In this document: in pieces, positions 36,962 to 49,000 of the stretch
How positions within the stretch are numbered: the stretch's first letter is position 1
Layout of the letters: every line of letters begins with the position of its first letter
From: Lantana camara
Lineage: Eukaryota; Streptophyta; Magnoliopsida; Lamiales; Verbenaceae
Direction: 5' to 3'
NCBI GenBank assembly: GCA_037501455.1
Contig: CM074864.1
Location: 33,506,001-33,570,000, forward strand
Length of the DNA stretch: 64,000 bases
Position numbers and translations under genes: made by a program
Notes under the pieces: generated by a model
Databases searched by the model: none
What the model was told of the DNA's origin: nothing
Seen by the model: the letters and a program-made list of their open reading frames with translations, nothing else

Positions 36962-38435
36962 AACTCCCCTCCTTCAAAAGGACCTGTCCTCAGGTCCTAA
37001 GATTCTGATCTTGAACGACGCTGAAACGAATTTCCACTTTAAGCTTCCGCTGCGCAAGTCTGATCTAGGCGAACTGCAATCTCTGCAGGATACTTCTCCC
37101 TTGGTTGGCATCAACTCCCTTCATAGTGATTCGTTGCCACTGAAGTTCCACTGAGCATTTGACCGTTGGTCACTTCAATCCATTCGATCTCCACTAGGCC
37201 ACTGCACCCGAAACTCGATACTGTCAAATCCTCGTTGCTTGTAAACTGCCGTCTGGCCAGAAGTAACGCAACCGTAACAAACAAGAGAGAGAGAGAGTTC
37301 CATCTCTCGACACGCAAGCGAAGGAACCCCATCCCTCGGCACACAAAAGAGAAAACCCCATTTCTCAACACACAAAAGAGAGAACCCCGTCTCTCAGGCA
37401 CACAATTGAGAGAACCCCGTCTCTCAGCCTAAGTCTATCAGATTCCACATCTTCCAGACATTCTAGTTTGAGAAAATCCGGCATTTCTCAAACCCTAAAT
37501 CCAAGGGAATCCAGCATCCCTCGAATACCTAAGTACAAGAGAATCCAGCATCTCTTGTGCACAAAACTATAGAAAGAATCCTGCATCTTTCTATCACACA
37601 AACAGGGAGAATCCACATCTTCCTGGCACGTAATCAGAGAGAATCAAATCTCCCTTTCACTCAAGCACAAAAATAAAAAGCAAAAGTAAAAAGCAGAAAG
37701 CTCAACAATCAACACATAGCACACTCGACAAGTATCTCACAAAATAACAAGTTAATCAAATAATTTATGCATGTATGCTCGTGCCATGAATGTATAGTGT
37801 ACCGTTCACCGTAGCAACAGAGTCAAAGTTCCAATTTCCTTTGGTGGCAAATGTCCTCAGTCGTAGTTATCAGAATCCTGACCTCTGATTCGGAGCTGCA
37901 GTGCTCCTCAAATTCTTAAGTGTTCTCTTGGCCTTGCTTGGTCAATCCTGCTTTAGCGTATCATCCTTGCTAGCCAAGTCTGCTAGAGGTTCCATAGCAA
38001 CTTTCACACCTATCAACCTACCTCCATCAAACCATTTATGAGGCTACGAACATCGCATCGTGCAGAGAAGTTGACCACATCCCAACGTTCTGTCTTACAT
38101 GCATTCACCTATAAATCACGAAATTGAACGAATATCTATGCATGTTGGTCAGTGAGTGGACGTGTCAAGTAATGAAAGCAATTGACAGCAACTAATTGAT
38201 GCAGATGTAACACGTAATCTACTAAAATTTAAACTGTCATAATGATAAATTTGGAAAAATCGTAATCATAGTGTGCACACAATTACATAAGCTCAAACAA
38301 ATTCGTGCAGAGAAGTCAAAACTTCACATCAGACGAATACAATGCACAAGTATTCCTATGCCGTACGACCTAAACTGACACGATACGACTCTAGAGCACC
38401 GGTTCTGAACCTGGTAGCTCTGATACCACTTAAGA
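36962..38435 (-). other. LARD2 non-coding interior
   Basis: The inverted polypurine tract AACTCCCCTCCTTC lies at 36962-36975 and the inverted primer site GCTCTGATACCA at 38417-38428. Between them are the hairpin array and a segment (about 37660-38120) not seen in LARD1. No coding frame recognised. Confidence 0.8.
37284..37656 (-). repeat. Hairpin array in LARD2 interior
   Basis: Inverted counterpart of 3363-3732. Perfect stems: GTTTGAGAAA/TTTCTCAAAC (37466-37493), AGGGA/TCCCT (37504-37521), ACAAGAGA/TCTCTTGT (37535-37558), ATAGAAAGA/TCTTTCTAT (37569-37594). Loops are ATCCAGCA or close variants, the complement of the LARD1 loop. The second stem differs from its LARD1 partner (GGGAGA/TCTCTC) by paired changes. 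Confidence 0.85.
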
Positions 38436-39215
38436 TGTAGCACCCCAAGCGGTGGGGCACCACACCCCCGCACTATGACCCCGACACGTGGTATGAAATG
38501 GAAAGTCCGCACACGCACCAAGTCACAGCGAACGGGTGACGAACGAAAAATCCAACCTAAGCTAGGCGGTACCTAAACCCTGTACAAGTAAAATAAGCAA
38601 AAACCCGAATGCGGAAGTGATGCAAAAATACGAACTAACAAAAACTTTAATCAACAAACATAAATAAACGGGTTCAACTAATTCCACGAACCTGTTCTAA
38701 CCTGTCCCGAATTCAAACATACAACAAAGACGGGTTCAACTAATCCAAGCCTTGTCCTAACCTGTCCTGAAAATTCATATAATCAAAGCATAAACATCAT
38801 CTTGTACAAAACATACTATATACATAATTTTCATAAATAATTCAGAACAAAATACTTATCAAAATCAAACGGACTGACACAGACTCGACAGACCCGACTC
38901 AAAGCCGCCTAGCTCGAACTCCAACAACTTGTACCTGTAAACTAAAAACATAGGTGGGGCGAGGGTCAGTCCACTGACTGAGTAAGGGGGGCTGAACTCA
39001 CATACACTATACATAATAAGGAGCAGAGCACGTATCAAAAGAAAGATTATGAACCGGGATTAGGGTTTTGCATACCAAAACCATTTTCAAATCATACTTG
39101 AACAATTTTCAAACTAAACTTATACATATCTTATCTTATCCAAATTATAACATACTGAGCTTAATCGTAACATATCAAAAGAGAAAGCTCCTATCCCGTT
39201 TCATAATCAACATAA
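38436..39215 (-). repeat. LARD2 right LTR, piece 1
   Basis: It starts TGTAGCACCCC after the inverted primer site and matches 33283 onwards. It is interrupted by the Copia element; the last five bases CATAA are its target duplication. Confidence 0.9.
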
Positions 39216-39583
39216 TGTTAGGAATAGTGCCCTAGAAAGCCGATTTGACGTAATCTGCTTTGGGACTTTTCTTGTATCACAGACAATCTTTGAATAATAT
39301 ACGATTGATTATAGGCAAACACTTCTTTATATGCCAATACGTGTTTTGTGTGTTTCCATTACGTGCGCATGTATGAGAACTCCCCTAATCCTGATGACTT
39401 TAGGACTCTACCATTTAGGTTAAATGGTTCATGAAACGAGCCCTATATCACATAAGTCATGATTAGTAAAATACTCCAAGCCGATGAGTCCTACAGACAG
39501 TGGGAGTGTCAACCTGACTCCTCTAAGGCTTGCTTGTGGGATCACGCCCTTAAGAAGGACCACCTTGTTTCATGGAGGTGCAA
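39216..39583 (+). repeat. Copia 5' LTR, piece 1
   Basis: TGTTAGGAATAGTGCCC start, collinear with 50637 onwards. It ends with TGCAA, the target duplication of the inserted solo LTR. Confidence 0.9.
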
Positions 39584-41034
39584 TGTAACAGCCCGTATCA
39601 GGACCTAGCTGAAAACAGTAAATCAAAGAGGACAAGAATGCGTTTATATACCTTGGTTCACCTTTACAAATGTTCATGCATTGCATTCTTATGTGACCAA
39701 TGTGCATTCATTAGTCGTATGGTGTTTTAAGGGGGATTTCCTTACCACGAACCAAATTTACTATTCATTCCCGAGCCTACCTTGTCCTAGCATCTCATTG
39801 GAACCGTAGAGGTTCATAACTCATGTTTCCCAGCCATATGAACATGTTTTCCAAGCTTCGAAATCCTTTCTTGATCATTAGGGGTATTTTGGGAATTTTT
39901 GTTAAAAGTACTATTCATTTTCCGAACCAGCACTGCGCCATTTTATGCGAGAGACCTCAAAGAACCTATACCTATCTTCTTAGAATAATTCAACGCTCTT
40001 TTCAATGCTTTGAGGTTTCGTTTATGTGTCCAGAGCAATTTAAGAATTTATTTTCAAATAAAAATTTCCGTCGGTAAGAAATATTTCCTTCGTTAGAATG
40101 ATTTAGCCCTTGAGATCATCACCATAACATTCCTCGATTTTTTCTACATTTTTGGAAAGCCTTTTGGACCTTCATATCTTATCCTAGTATTTATTTCATA
40201 ATTTAATTAATTTTCGAAATTCAAAAAAATCAAATCTTCCGAAGCTTATAACTTTTAAACCGTACGTCCGATTTTGACCCGTGAGTAACCGTTTCGAAGC
40301 TAATTTTATTTCCTAGCTCTTGGGCACTTTTCCAACATCAAAAATACGCAGGAGAAGGGTGAAATTACCAGAATACCCCTGCTGTGACAATTATGTAAAG
40401 AAGGAAACCTATTTTTGGAAATTTCACAAAATACCCCACCTCTAGTCCCTAAAATAAATATTATTTGCACTTTGGTCCTTCCCAACAACTATAAATAAGT
40501 GGCTTGGGGTCTCATTTGCTCCCTTACTCCAGCCATTTCACACGCCTCTCTCTCTCCCCCTTAAGGTTAGTTTTCTTATTTTTTTTATGTTTTAATTAGT
40601 TTAATTTATGTTTTATTTTATGTTTTAATTTATTTATTAATTATGCTAGGTTTAGGATTTAATTTATGTTTTATTTTATGCATGAAATATGTGATTTAAT
40701 TTATGTTTTTAAATATTCATGAATTTATGAATTATATTCTTATAGTATAGTTTATTATGAAATGTGTGACATAATTTAATTTTGTGACAAATTAATTATG
40801 TGACAATTATGCTAGCATGTTATATGTTACATTTTAATTATTTTATGATCATACTTAGGTAATTTAATTTATTTCATGATTTAATTAAATGTTACATGTT
40901 ATTTAATGTTACATAATTAAAGTATAACCTATAGTTTTAAATGTTACATGTTTAATTAATTGTTACATAATTACTTGACCAATTGATATATGTTATGGTA
41001 TACATGTATAATGTACGTATACGTATTTGATTCC

Positions 41035-41315
41035 AATATGTATAAATACGTGTATACTTTCGTATAAATACTATGTGTATTTCCCTAACAAATACGTATG
41101 CACTTTTGTATAAATACCGTATGTATTCTAGTATAAATACCGCATGTATTCTTGTATAAATACTGTATGTACCTTGTATAAATACTGTATAAATACGGTA
41201 GGTATCCCCGTATAAATACCGTATACATACAGTATAAGTGCCGTATACATACTATATAAATACACATATACATACAGTATAAGTAGAGTATACATACAGT
41301 ATATATACTGTATAC
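41035..41315 (+). repeat. Minisatellite of GTATAAATAC units
   Basis: About nine copies of TATAAATAC in units of roughly 21-24 bases (GTATAAATACnGTATGTAT type), grading into GTATACATACAGTATA units at the right. Each unit contains a TATA-box-like core. Confidence 0.85.
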
Positions 41316-41323
41316 TTGAATAG

Positions 41324-41413
41324 TGACCTTTGACCATTGACCTTGACCTTTGACCCTTGACCTTTGACTTTGACCATTGACTTTGACCTTGACCAAGAAT
41401 TTTGACTTTTAAC
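41324..41413 (+). promoter_or_regulatory. W-box cluster, 11 TTGAC cores
   Basis: Tandem TTGACC / TTGACT motifs in less than 90 bases directly after the TATA minisatellite. TTGAC[C/T] is the W-box bound by WRKY factors in defence and senescence. Function in this LTR is inferred. Confidence 0.7.
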
Positions 41414-43301
41414 CTAAATGATCGTTTTGAATAGACGAATTCAACGGTCAAAGCCTTTTTCGAAAATTCTCAAAAAACAGGGGATCAAAGTAGGTTTCAA
41501 AGCTCACATTCCTTTCCTAAATGAGATTGTTTTAAGACCCTAAGAATATATATCTTTGAGTTCTTGACACGAGCTTTCAACTAAAACTAATCGTTTACTT
41601 GAATCCTTTGTTCGAAAAAGAGTATTCCTTGTTCAAGCTTTTTGCTCTCTTACCAATCTTGTGTTTCATTCTTAGTTAAATGATTCTTCTGCATTAAATG
41701 GTATTACTCTCCTGTGTACTGTATTACATGAACCCAATTATGCCTTAATGCTTTGATGATTATTGGATAATTATCATGAAATCTCGCCACATGATATGAT
41801 ATACTTTGATAACGCTTTGTCCTGAACATGTGATATTGTTATGTGTTATTGAGTGTCTTAAGGTCGTCCCTACTTGCTTATGTGACTATATGGTTTTTGG
41901 ATAGAAACTTAATCATTCACCACTCACAGGTGAAGTCCGGATTTACTGTGGCTCTGGTATTATTGCATAATACCGTATCTGTAGGTGAGGTTAAACTATT
42001 TCAACTGGAACCATGAATATTCCTTCGTTTTCAAATGATTTCAAAATCAACGCCTTCGGGTGCAAAGATTCCTATCTTTCAAGTTAACGTTTTCCCGTTT
42101 GGGACAATGTTTCGAGTTTAAAGTCAATGATCTCTGATATACGTTCTGTTCACTGTTATACTGCTTTGATTAAAGGTTCAGTCTTCTGAACTCTGTGTGC
42201 TTATGCACTTTTGATATTCTGAAAGCAAGCTTTGGAAATTTTGCTATGTTGGGCCCTGGCGGTATGGTTAGTAGTAGACCGGGAGGCGTGCGCCAATGGC
42301 TACTATGATACTGGCCGCCGTAATGACCTTGGTGATGGTTTAATCGGAGGTTGGTTACTCCACATCGAAGGTCGGGAGAGGTGGTAAATTCCTCCCGTTT
42401 TGCACGTCACCGCGGGGTAGCTCCCTGGGCGCGACAATAAGGGGAGAAGGGGTGGTGCATGTGATTATGGGTGTTGGGATCCTAATGGATCTCGATACCA
42501 ACTTTGTAAATGTTTTGAGGAGTAAAGGATGGATATGGCCTAGCTTGCGGGCAACTTTGGTTTTAAAGTCTGGTTCATACTTTTGGAAAATATCCCGTAC
42601 CCTGTTCCCCGTTTATAAAGTATATATGAACCAGAACCTCTGATGTGTGTGCATGTGTGTGCTTGCTTGGAAATCTCGTTTCAAAGTAATGTTTTGGAAT
42701 ACGATTCTGAAATAAAGATTTCAAAATTCAGTTTTAAAGTACAGCTTCGAAGTAAATTCTTTTCTGAAAACCTAAAGTTTAAGTACTTATATTGTTTCAA
42801 AAGTCATGCCTCACTTAGTCCTTTTGACTAATACCTCCACCCTGTTTTTCTGACCTCATGGTTTCAGGTTCAGTGATTGCTTGTTGGCTGGTATCTTGAA
42901 GTATAGGAAATCTTTTGTTGTGCTCTTGTGGCCAGGTTCTTTTGAACCATCTTGGTCTCCACCCTCTTGATGATAATGTAGCATTCGATTAGGTACTTAT
43001 CGATCTAGCCTCCGGTGTCCTTTGTTACTTGTTATATTTCCCTTGACACTCTATCGAAATATCTCTTTCAATACTCAATTCCTGTATAGTCCTTGTACTT
43101 GGCTACTAGCCTCTTTTGTCTCCTGATTTATGTTTTGAAAGTTTTAAATTGCTCATATTTCCGCTGCAATGTTCCCTTCTAGTACTCTGATCCTGTATTG
43201 TTTTGTCCGTTCGCCGACGCGCTTCTTGGGGGCTAGGTCTCCTAGCCACTTGAGAGGTACGACGGTGCGGGGTTGTGGCCCCTTCGGGGTGCTACATGCA
43301 A

Positions 43302-45218
43302 AGTGTATAGTTGATACGTGCGTGATACATGAGGGTGCTTACTTTAATAAGTAAGTTCACTGAGGTGCCCCGTGTGAGAACATTCCTAAATGGGAAGGAA
43401 GTTTCTATTTCAGGAAATGGAAACTTCCAGATTAGGAAATATCTCACGAATCATTGATGTGATTAATTGATCCTTAGACTTGAGGTTCCATGTTACTTTA
43501 TGAGTTAACTCTGTAGTCTTTGGTATAAGCTTTAAAGGGTGTCGCCTTAGACAACTGATTCAAGGCTTATGCTGGGGCTGCACAAGTGACTCATGAAAGT
43601 GAATGAGAATCAAGAAAGGACCTACAGTTGCATTTGCAAGGTGATCTCTTATTGTGTAAGTCATTCATATGCCATATGGAGTCCTTGGCCAAGGCAGTAG
43701 ATCAAGACATCAAGAAAAGGGTTTCTTGGATTGAGATCAAATGGATATGAAATGCACTTAGCTTTAAGACCAGATTATTAGGGTTCTAATTATTCCCTTA
43801 CCCTAGATCATGGTTGAGAGATAGTAAGTAGGAGGCTTGTATCTCACATGAATCAATGACTTAAAGGTTCTGTCGAATTCGAACATTCCAATTCAGCTAG
43901 GGGTTAAACACCTGTTGCTAGACTATGGTCGTTTAATCTGTGGACTGATTAATTAATTAGTGAATTAATTAATTAGGGTCACTGCTAATTGAATTGAGAA
44001 CCTAGAGGGTCACACACAATAACTTGGTTACATGAGTTGAGGCTTTAAAATGATTAAACGAGTTAATCAAGCCAAGAGGGTTCCACACGTGTGAAACCAC
44101 ATGTGTGGCTCACGTGAGTGACACGTGTCATTGTGACACGTGTCACACACGTGTATAAATATATGTGTATATTTATTTATGTAATAAATAATTAATGTGA
44201 TTAATTATTTAATAGACTTTGGTTTAATTTTGAATTAAAAAGAAAGTCTTATTTTGGAGAAAAATAATCTAGTTAATTAATTATGAATTAATTAATTAGA
44301 TAAAATAAGTTATTTATTTTAAATAAATAAAGTATAAAATTATCCAAAAATAGTTTGGATATTTTTAGCTCTCTTGAAAGTTGATTTGAATTAGAATTCA
44401 AAGTCAAAGTCAAAATTACTTGATGATCAAGTAATAGGAGAGAGAGAGACCAAAATCCTAGCCCATTAAGGACTAGGAATTTCGTCCCTCCCCTTTCTTA
44501 TATATAGGGGAGCTCATGCTCCCCTTTAGAGCTAATAGACAATTCTTGGTTCATGTGTTGAACACCTTCCTTTCTCCAAGATAAAATAAAACCCTAGGTT
44601 AAGCCTAAACACTAACTAGAGAACTAGCATCCTTACTAGTTAGATTGTAGCCAAGTTGGTGGACTATCTCTAGAGACTTCAAGTTAGAAGTTTTGAAGAT
44701 TCGAGCTTTACCAAAAGTGGGGATTAAGCAAAAACGATCAGAAGGGATGATGAAATGATTCTGAACCCGACGTGAAGCGAATGAAAAAATCGAACCAAAG
44801 AAGATGGTGAAAACCGTTCGTCCATATCCTGAAGGATGAATTTTTTTCACGAGGGTTTTGTGACTGGCAGTTTTCTACTTTCGCAAAACTGTTTTCGAAG
44901 GGAGTTTCAATCCTGCTTTTCTCGTTTCATGTTTCTTTCTTTATGTTATATTGTTAAGAACATCTCTAACATGAATTGAATCTAGGTTGGTGTGGATTGC
45001 TATTCCGACAATGGATTCTGAAGTAGAAAGAGACTTTCGAGGGACGGGTTGTCAAGCCGCGAGAAGAGCGTTCTTGGGTGGCTTGAAACGCTTCAAGAAA
45101 GAATAAAAGAAAAGTAAATTTTCTATCTCTACGAATTTGGTTACACGATTGCGAGTCCAAGATCCTTTTGTTGGAAAATTTTTAAATTCCGCTGCTTTTT
45201 GATTCGTGTTTTCCAACA
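43302..45218 (+). repeat. Copia 5' LTR, piece 2
   Basis: Collinear with the 3' LTR from about 51006 and ends GTTTTCCAACA. It carries five intact CACGTG motifs between 44086 and 44153. Confidence 0.9.
44083..44155. promoter_or_regulatory. G-box cluster in Copia LTR
   Basis: CACGTG at 44086, 44111, 44122, 44137 and 44148, each within a longer palindrome with its own arms (CACACGTGTG, CTCACGTGAG, TGACACGTGTCA). The 3' LTR copy (about 51787-51842) also has five; the solo LTR at 28684-28735 keeps three. The core suits bZIP or bHLH binding. Confidence 0.7.
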
Positions 45219-45220
45219 AG

Positions 45221-45233
45221 TGGTATCAGAGCC
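45221..45233 (+). other. Primer binding site of the Copia element
   Basis: TGGTATCAGAGCC two bases after the LTR end, complementary to initiator tRNA-Met. Confidence 0.9.
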
Positions 45234-45479
45234 ACCTCGTTAATCGTGTTTCTGATTCGTCTCAATTATTCTGAATTTGGTAGAAATTCTTAGGCTTAGA
45301 TGCGAATTAGGTATTCATGAGTTCTTTTAGAAAGCCTGAAATACAAAACTGTAATTTTTCCTGAATTTCTGAAACTGTTTTCTTAAATTGTGTTTTTGAA
45401 AACCGTTTTGATTGAAAGATGTTTAAATCGAATTTTTTAATTTTGGATTGAATTGGTTTTGAGAAACCTGGACACGAAA

Positions 45480-45725
45480 CGGAACACGAAAAGGACGAGC
45501 CTAGGCGTGCTAGCACGTTGCACGCCCACGCCCAGGCCCGCCGCTGCCGCCCAGCTCCTCCCGCAACCGCGCGGGAGCCATCCCGGGCGCGCCCGTCCCG
45601 CAACCGCGCGGGACGCCTGCCCAGCCCGCCTAGTCGCGGCGGGCGCTGCTGCGCGAAAGTGCCTCGCGCGGCTAGGCCCCTTTTCGGGCCCATTTTCGTG
45701 TTTCGTGTTTTTGTGTTTTCGGTCC
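45480..45725 (+). other. GC-rich leader segment in Copia interior
   Basis: A sharply GC- and CpG-rich block in an otherwise AT-rich element, with CCCGCAACCGCGCGGGA present twice (about 45569 and 45597), itself partly palindromic. Open frames here on both strands are composition effects. Confidence 0.6.
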
Positions 45726-46049
45726 GTAAAATCCTGATTTAAATTTTATTTTAATTTTATCTTTTAAAATCAGTTTTGCTAAAATAAAATTATTTTAAAA
45801 TTTTGATTAAATTGGGATTTTTGAGAAATTAAGCAATTTAAATTTTGGAAAAATTACAATCTTTATTTTCTGAAAATAATGAAAGAATAAAATTATTAAT
45901 TTTGGAAATTAATTGGAATTTTATTGGTTTGTTGTTTTTCGGGTTTTATTGAAAAGGCTCTTGAACAAGAATTGCATCTAAGTCGTGTTTTAAGTCATTA
46001 GGACTTGAAACGAGAATTTTAATTCATTGGCTAAATTTAAATTCTCGCA

Positions 46050-49000
46050 AAAGCATGTTAGGTGATCATGGGTTTAGATCTATGTATGGTTTTAATTTAT
46101 GCACATGGATGGTTTAAATTGGGGTTGGAGCCCTATAGTTGCGTTTTTCAATTGAGGTTGGAGCCTCACTTATGTGCGTACTGTTATGTGATTTATTATG
46201 TGGCTTTCCATATTACTGTTTTTGAGGCCGGGGTATGCCCCGTGTAATTGTCTAAGGCCAATATGAAGATTGAGCCTTATTACTTTATGTCTTTTTCTTT
46301 TTATTGTAATTTAAGAGTAGAGATAGGTGGTGAGGTTTTATTTTCATTTTGGAGACAATGCACCCATGGAGTAAGATGGACCACATTCAAGTAACAAGGA
46401 GGCCATAAGTGAAGACCCCTCAAAATGTTAGGGAGGGGAATCTCAATTGTTAAATGTAATAGAGATAGGGCTCGTATTTTGTTACCGCTTTCCCTTATGT
46501 GATTTAAACTGTTTATGTGGCATGTATGTTAGAACTTGTGATTGTGGAGTGGCTCCCACATATCACGCATAAGATAGGTAGAACCCATGATCATTACATG
46601 TTAGTATCATGCTAGGACATGTTATCTGTTTATGTGCTTGTTTGATATGCATTTAAGTGTACTTGCATTAATCAAGACTAATAAAATTGGAAAACATATA
46701 TGTTGGTGAGGTCGAACCGGACAACTCTCCGGTTGATTCGAAAATTCCCATTAAATATTAAGCTAATTTCGAACAAATAGGTGTTTAATTCGAGATGCAA
46801 ATTTTGAATTAAATTCCTAGCATTCCATCAATAGGTTTTAAGTTTAGTAAGTAAAGCTAGTTATTGTCCGCGAGTCGTGGGATAGCTAGTGGAGCTTATT
46901 AGTTCTTAGTTACCTAATTAATCATTTTAAATGGTCAATATTTCGTGGTCAATTTTAGCAAGGGCGATGTCCGCGAGTCGTGGGTCGTTCGAACTAAGTT
47001 TTGGTCATGATCTTATGATTGATGGGTCTAGCTTAACGCCTAAGTAAATATGGATGTCGCACGAGTCGTGGGTCCATATTGAAAGATAGGTGATGCAAAA
47101 ACAATTACTAAGAATTCTAAAGGTGTTAGAATTGGTAAGTTGTACCTACCTAGGGTTCTTACTTAGAATGTCCGCGAGTCGTGGGTTCGAGGTAAAATGC
47201 CTAGGATCTTAGTACCCATTGGGAAACGTGTTCCTCTTAGATCTTTGGGAATTATAGATCTTTGAAAAACAGTGGGAGCTACATTAGATTAAAGACCTTA
47301 TCTTTTGTATATCGTTATAATTCAGCATGCCCACATTTTCTCTGCTTAGCATTTAGGTTGTAGTTCTGTGATTCTCTACAATATGAAATGCAAACCCATT
47401 CGTATCCATCCTTAAGTCAAATAAGTTAACTAAGTCCTGACTAACTCTAAATGGCTTCGGATCCTAAAATTCATTTTAGAATCCGACTAGAGAAAGGCGT
47501 TCTCTAAAGGGCGAAGTTTTCAATTGTGAAAAGTCGACCCGGGCCAAAAGAGAAGCAATCTGAGGTGAATGGATTTTTCCAAACCACTTAAAAGCAATTG
47601 AACCACCTCATAAAAATGTTACAAGGTATAACATTATGGAATTATTCAATATTCCAAATGAGGAAACAAGTGCACACGAACAAGGTCTAAAGATCTTATT
47701 TGAAGATCTTATGGTCTCGATCATCAACTGAGAAAAGAGTTCTCAATGCACTGATTGCTTACATTGCTTTGACTATCATTCAAACCCTTTATGCTCAACT
47801 AGAATGATGCTAATGTAGCATAGTTAATCATTTAAGTTGATAATGGTTGAGAGCATACTTAAGAAGGAATAAAAGGTTGAGATGGTTAATTCTTCTTCTA
47901 AAACTCCCTAAGTTAAAGGCTTGAAGGCCTAAAGAAGAAGAAACCCTTAAGAGCCCAATGGAGGGGCATGTAAGGGGTACGCCCAAAAGACACTAGAGAT
48001 CAAATAGGACGTTTGCTTCTATGGTAGCAAATAAGGACTTTGAAAGGGAACTGCAAAGAGTATGAGTACTTTGAAATGTTACCTCGTTTAGTAATTCTAC
48101 TAGGAATAGAATTTACTAGTCTTAAGTCAATTCTGCATAAGCCGTTGTGCAAAGACTCAAGGCACTAATGTTCTGAACATACAACGAGATAACAAAAGTA
48201 AGTGAGATGACAAAGCTTCGAATTACTTTGGAACGTTGAGATATAAAAGGATTAGCAAGTCAGACACCTTAGGATCATTCTATGAAAATGAACCTATAGT
48301 GTTGACTTCCTGTGAATCCTGTCATGAGGGAAGCGTTCCTGAATCCCGTTTATAAGAAACGTGGAACGTTCCAAAATTATAGTGGATTTCGATCCGTGCT
48401 GATGAGTGTAAGATGCTTAATGTAAGCACTAGATACAATCGTCAGTTTAATCATTATGAATGAATGTACTTGTTAAAGTACAAATTCGAAACTTATATGA
48501 AATTCTTAGAATTTCGAAAGGAGGTTAGGAACCGAAGTAGTCATAAGTTATAGGTAAATCGATATGATCGAGATTGCCAATATCTTAGCAACTAATTCCT
48601 TACTCATCTTAGAGATAATAGGATTATCTCTCATTAAACTAATTCGAGAACACCTTAGTGTTTCCGAATGAGGGAATGAAATCTAATGCAACATGGTCCA
48701 TTCCATAGCAAGCTTTACTGACTTATAATCATTATAGGAATAAACTCCCAGAATATGCAGTTAGAGATTTTGAATTTAGTACCTTCCAAAATCAGTCCTT
48801 TAGTTGCACTATGCAATGTGGCATATTAAATTCCCTAATTATTCTTATCCAAGAATTTAGTAGAATCCTCTTAAGTGAAGAGGATAGTGGGAGATAAGTT
48901 TGAAATGAGTTCAAGTTTATACAACGATATTGAATATTGTTTCTGCAATTCCCTTAGACAAAGGTTGTTTGTCTTAAGGAATGTATCTTTCTCAAGGAAT

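Larger units (their letters stand above)
39584..43296 (+). mobile_element. Solo LTR of a fourth family, 3713 bases
   Basis: TGTAACAGCCCGTATC start and GGGGTGCTACA end, with perfect target duplication TGCAA (39579-39583 and 43297-43301). It contains a TATA-rich minisatellite, a W-box cluster, a donor-like TAG/GTGAGG at 41984, the covarying hairpin TTAGTC/GACTAA at 42815-42831 and an acceptor-like TTTCAG ending at 42867. These shared parts suggest a distant Del-type relative. Confidence 0.9.

Noticed and set aside
41085..41451. Minus-strand frames of about 100 codons over the TATA/W-box region
   Set aside because: They are translations of the minisatellite (YLYSIYT-type repeats) and not a gene.
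45307..45737. Overlapping frames of 94-128 codons in the Copia leader
   Set aside because: They arise from the GC-rich segment and lie on both strands with Arg/Ala/Pro-rich products; no gag-like motif.
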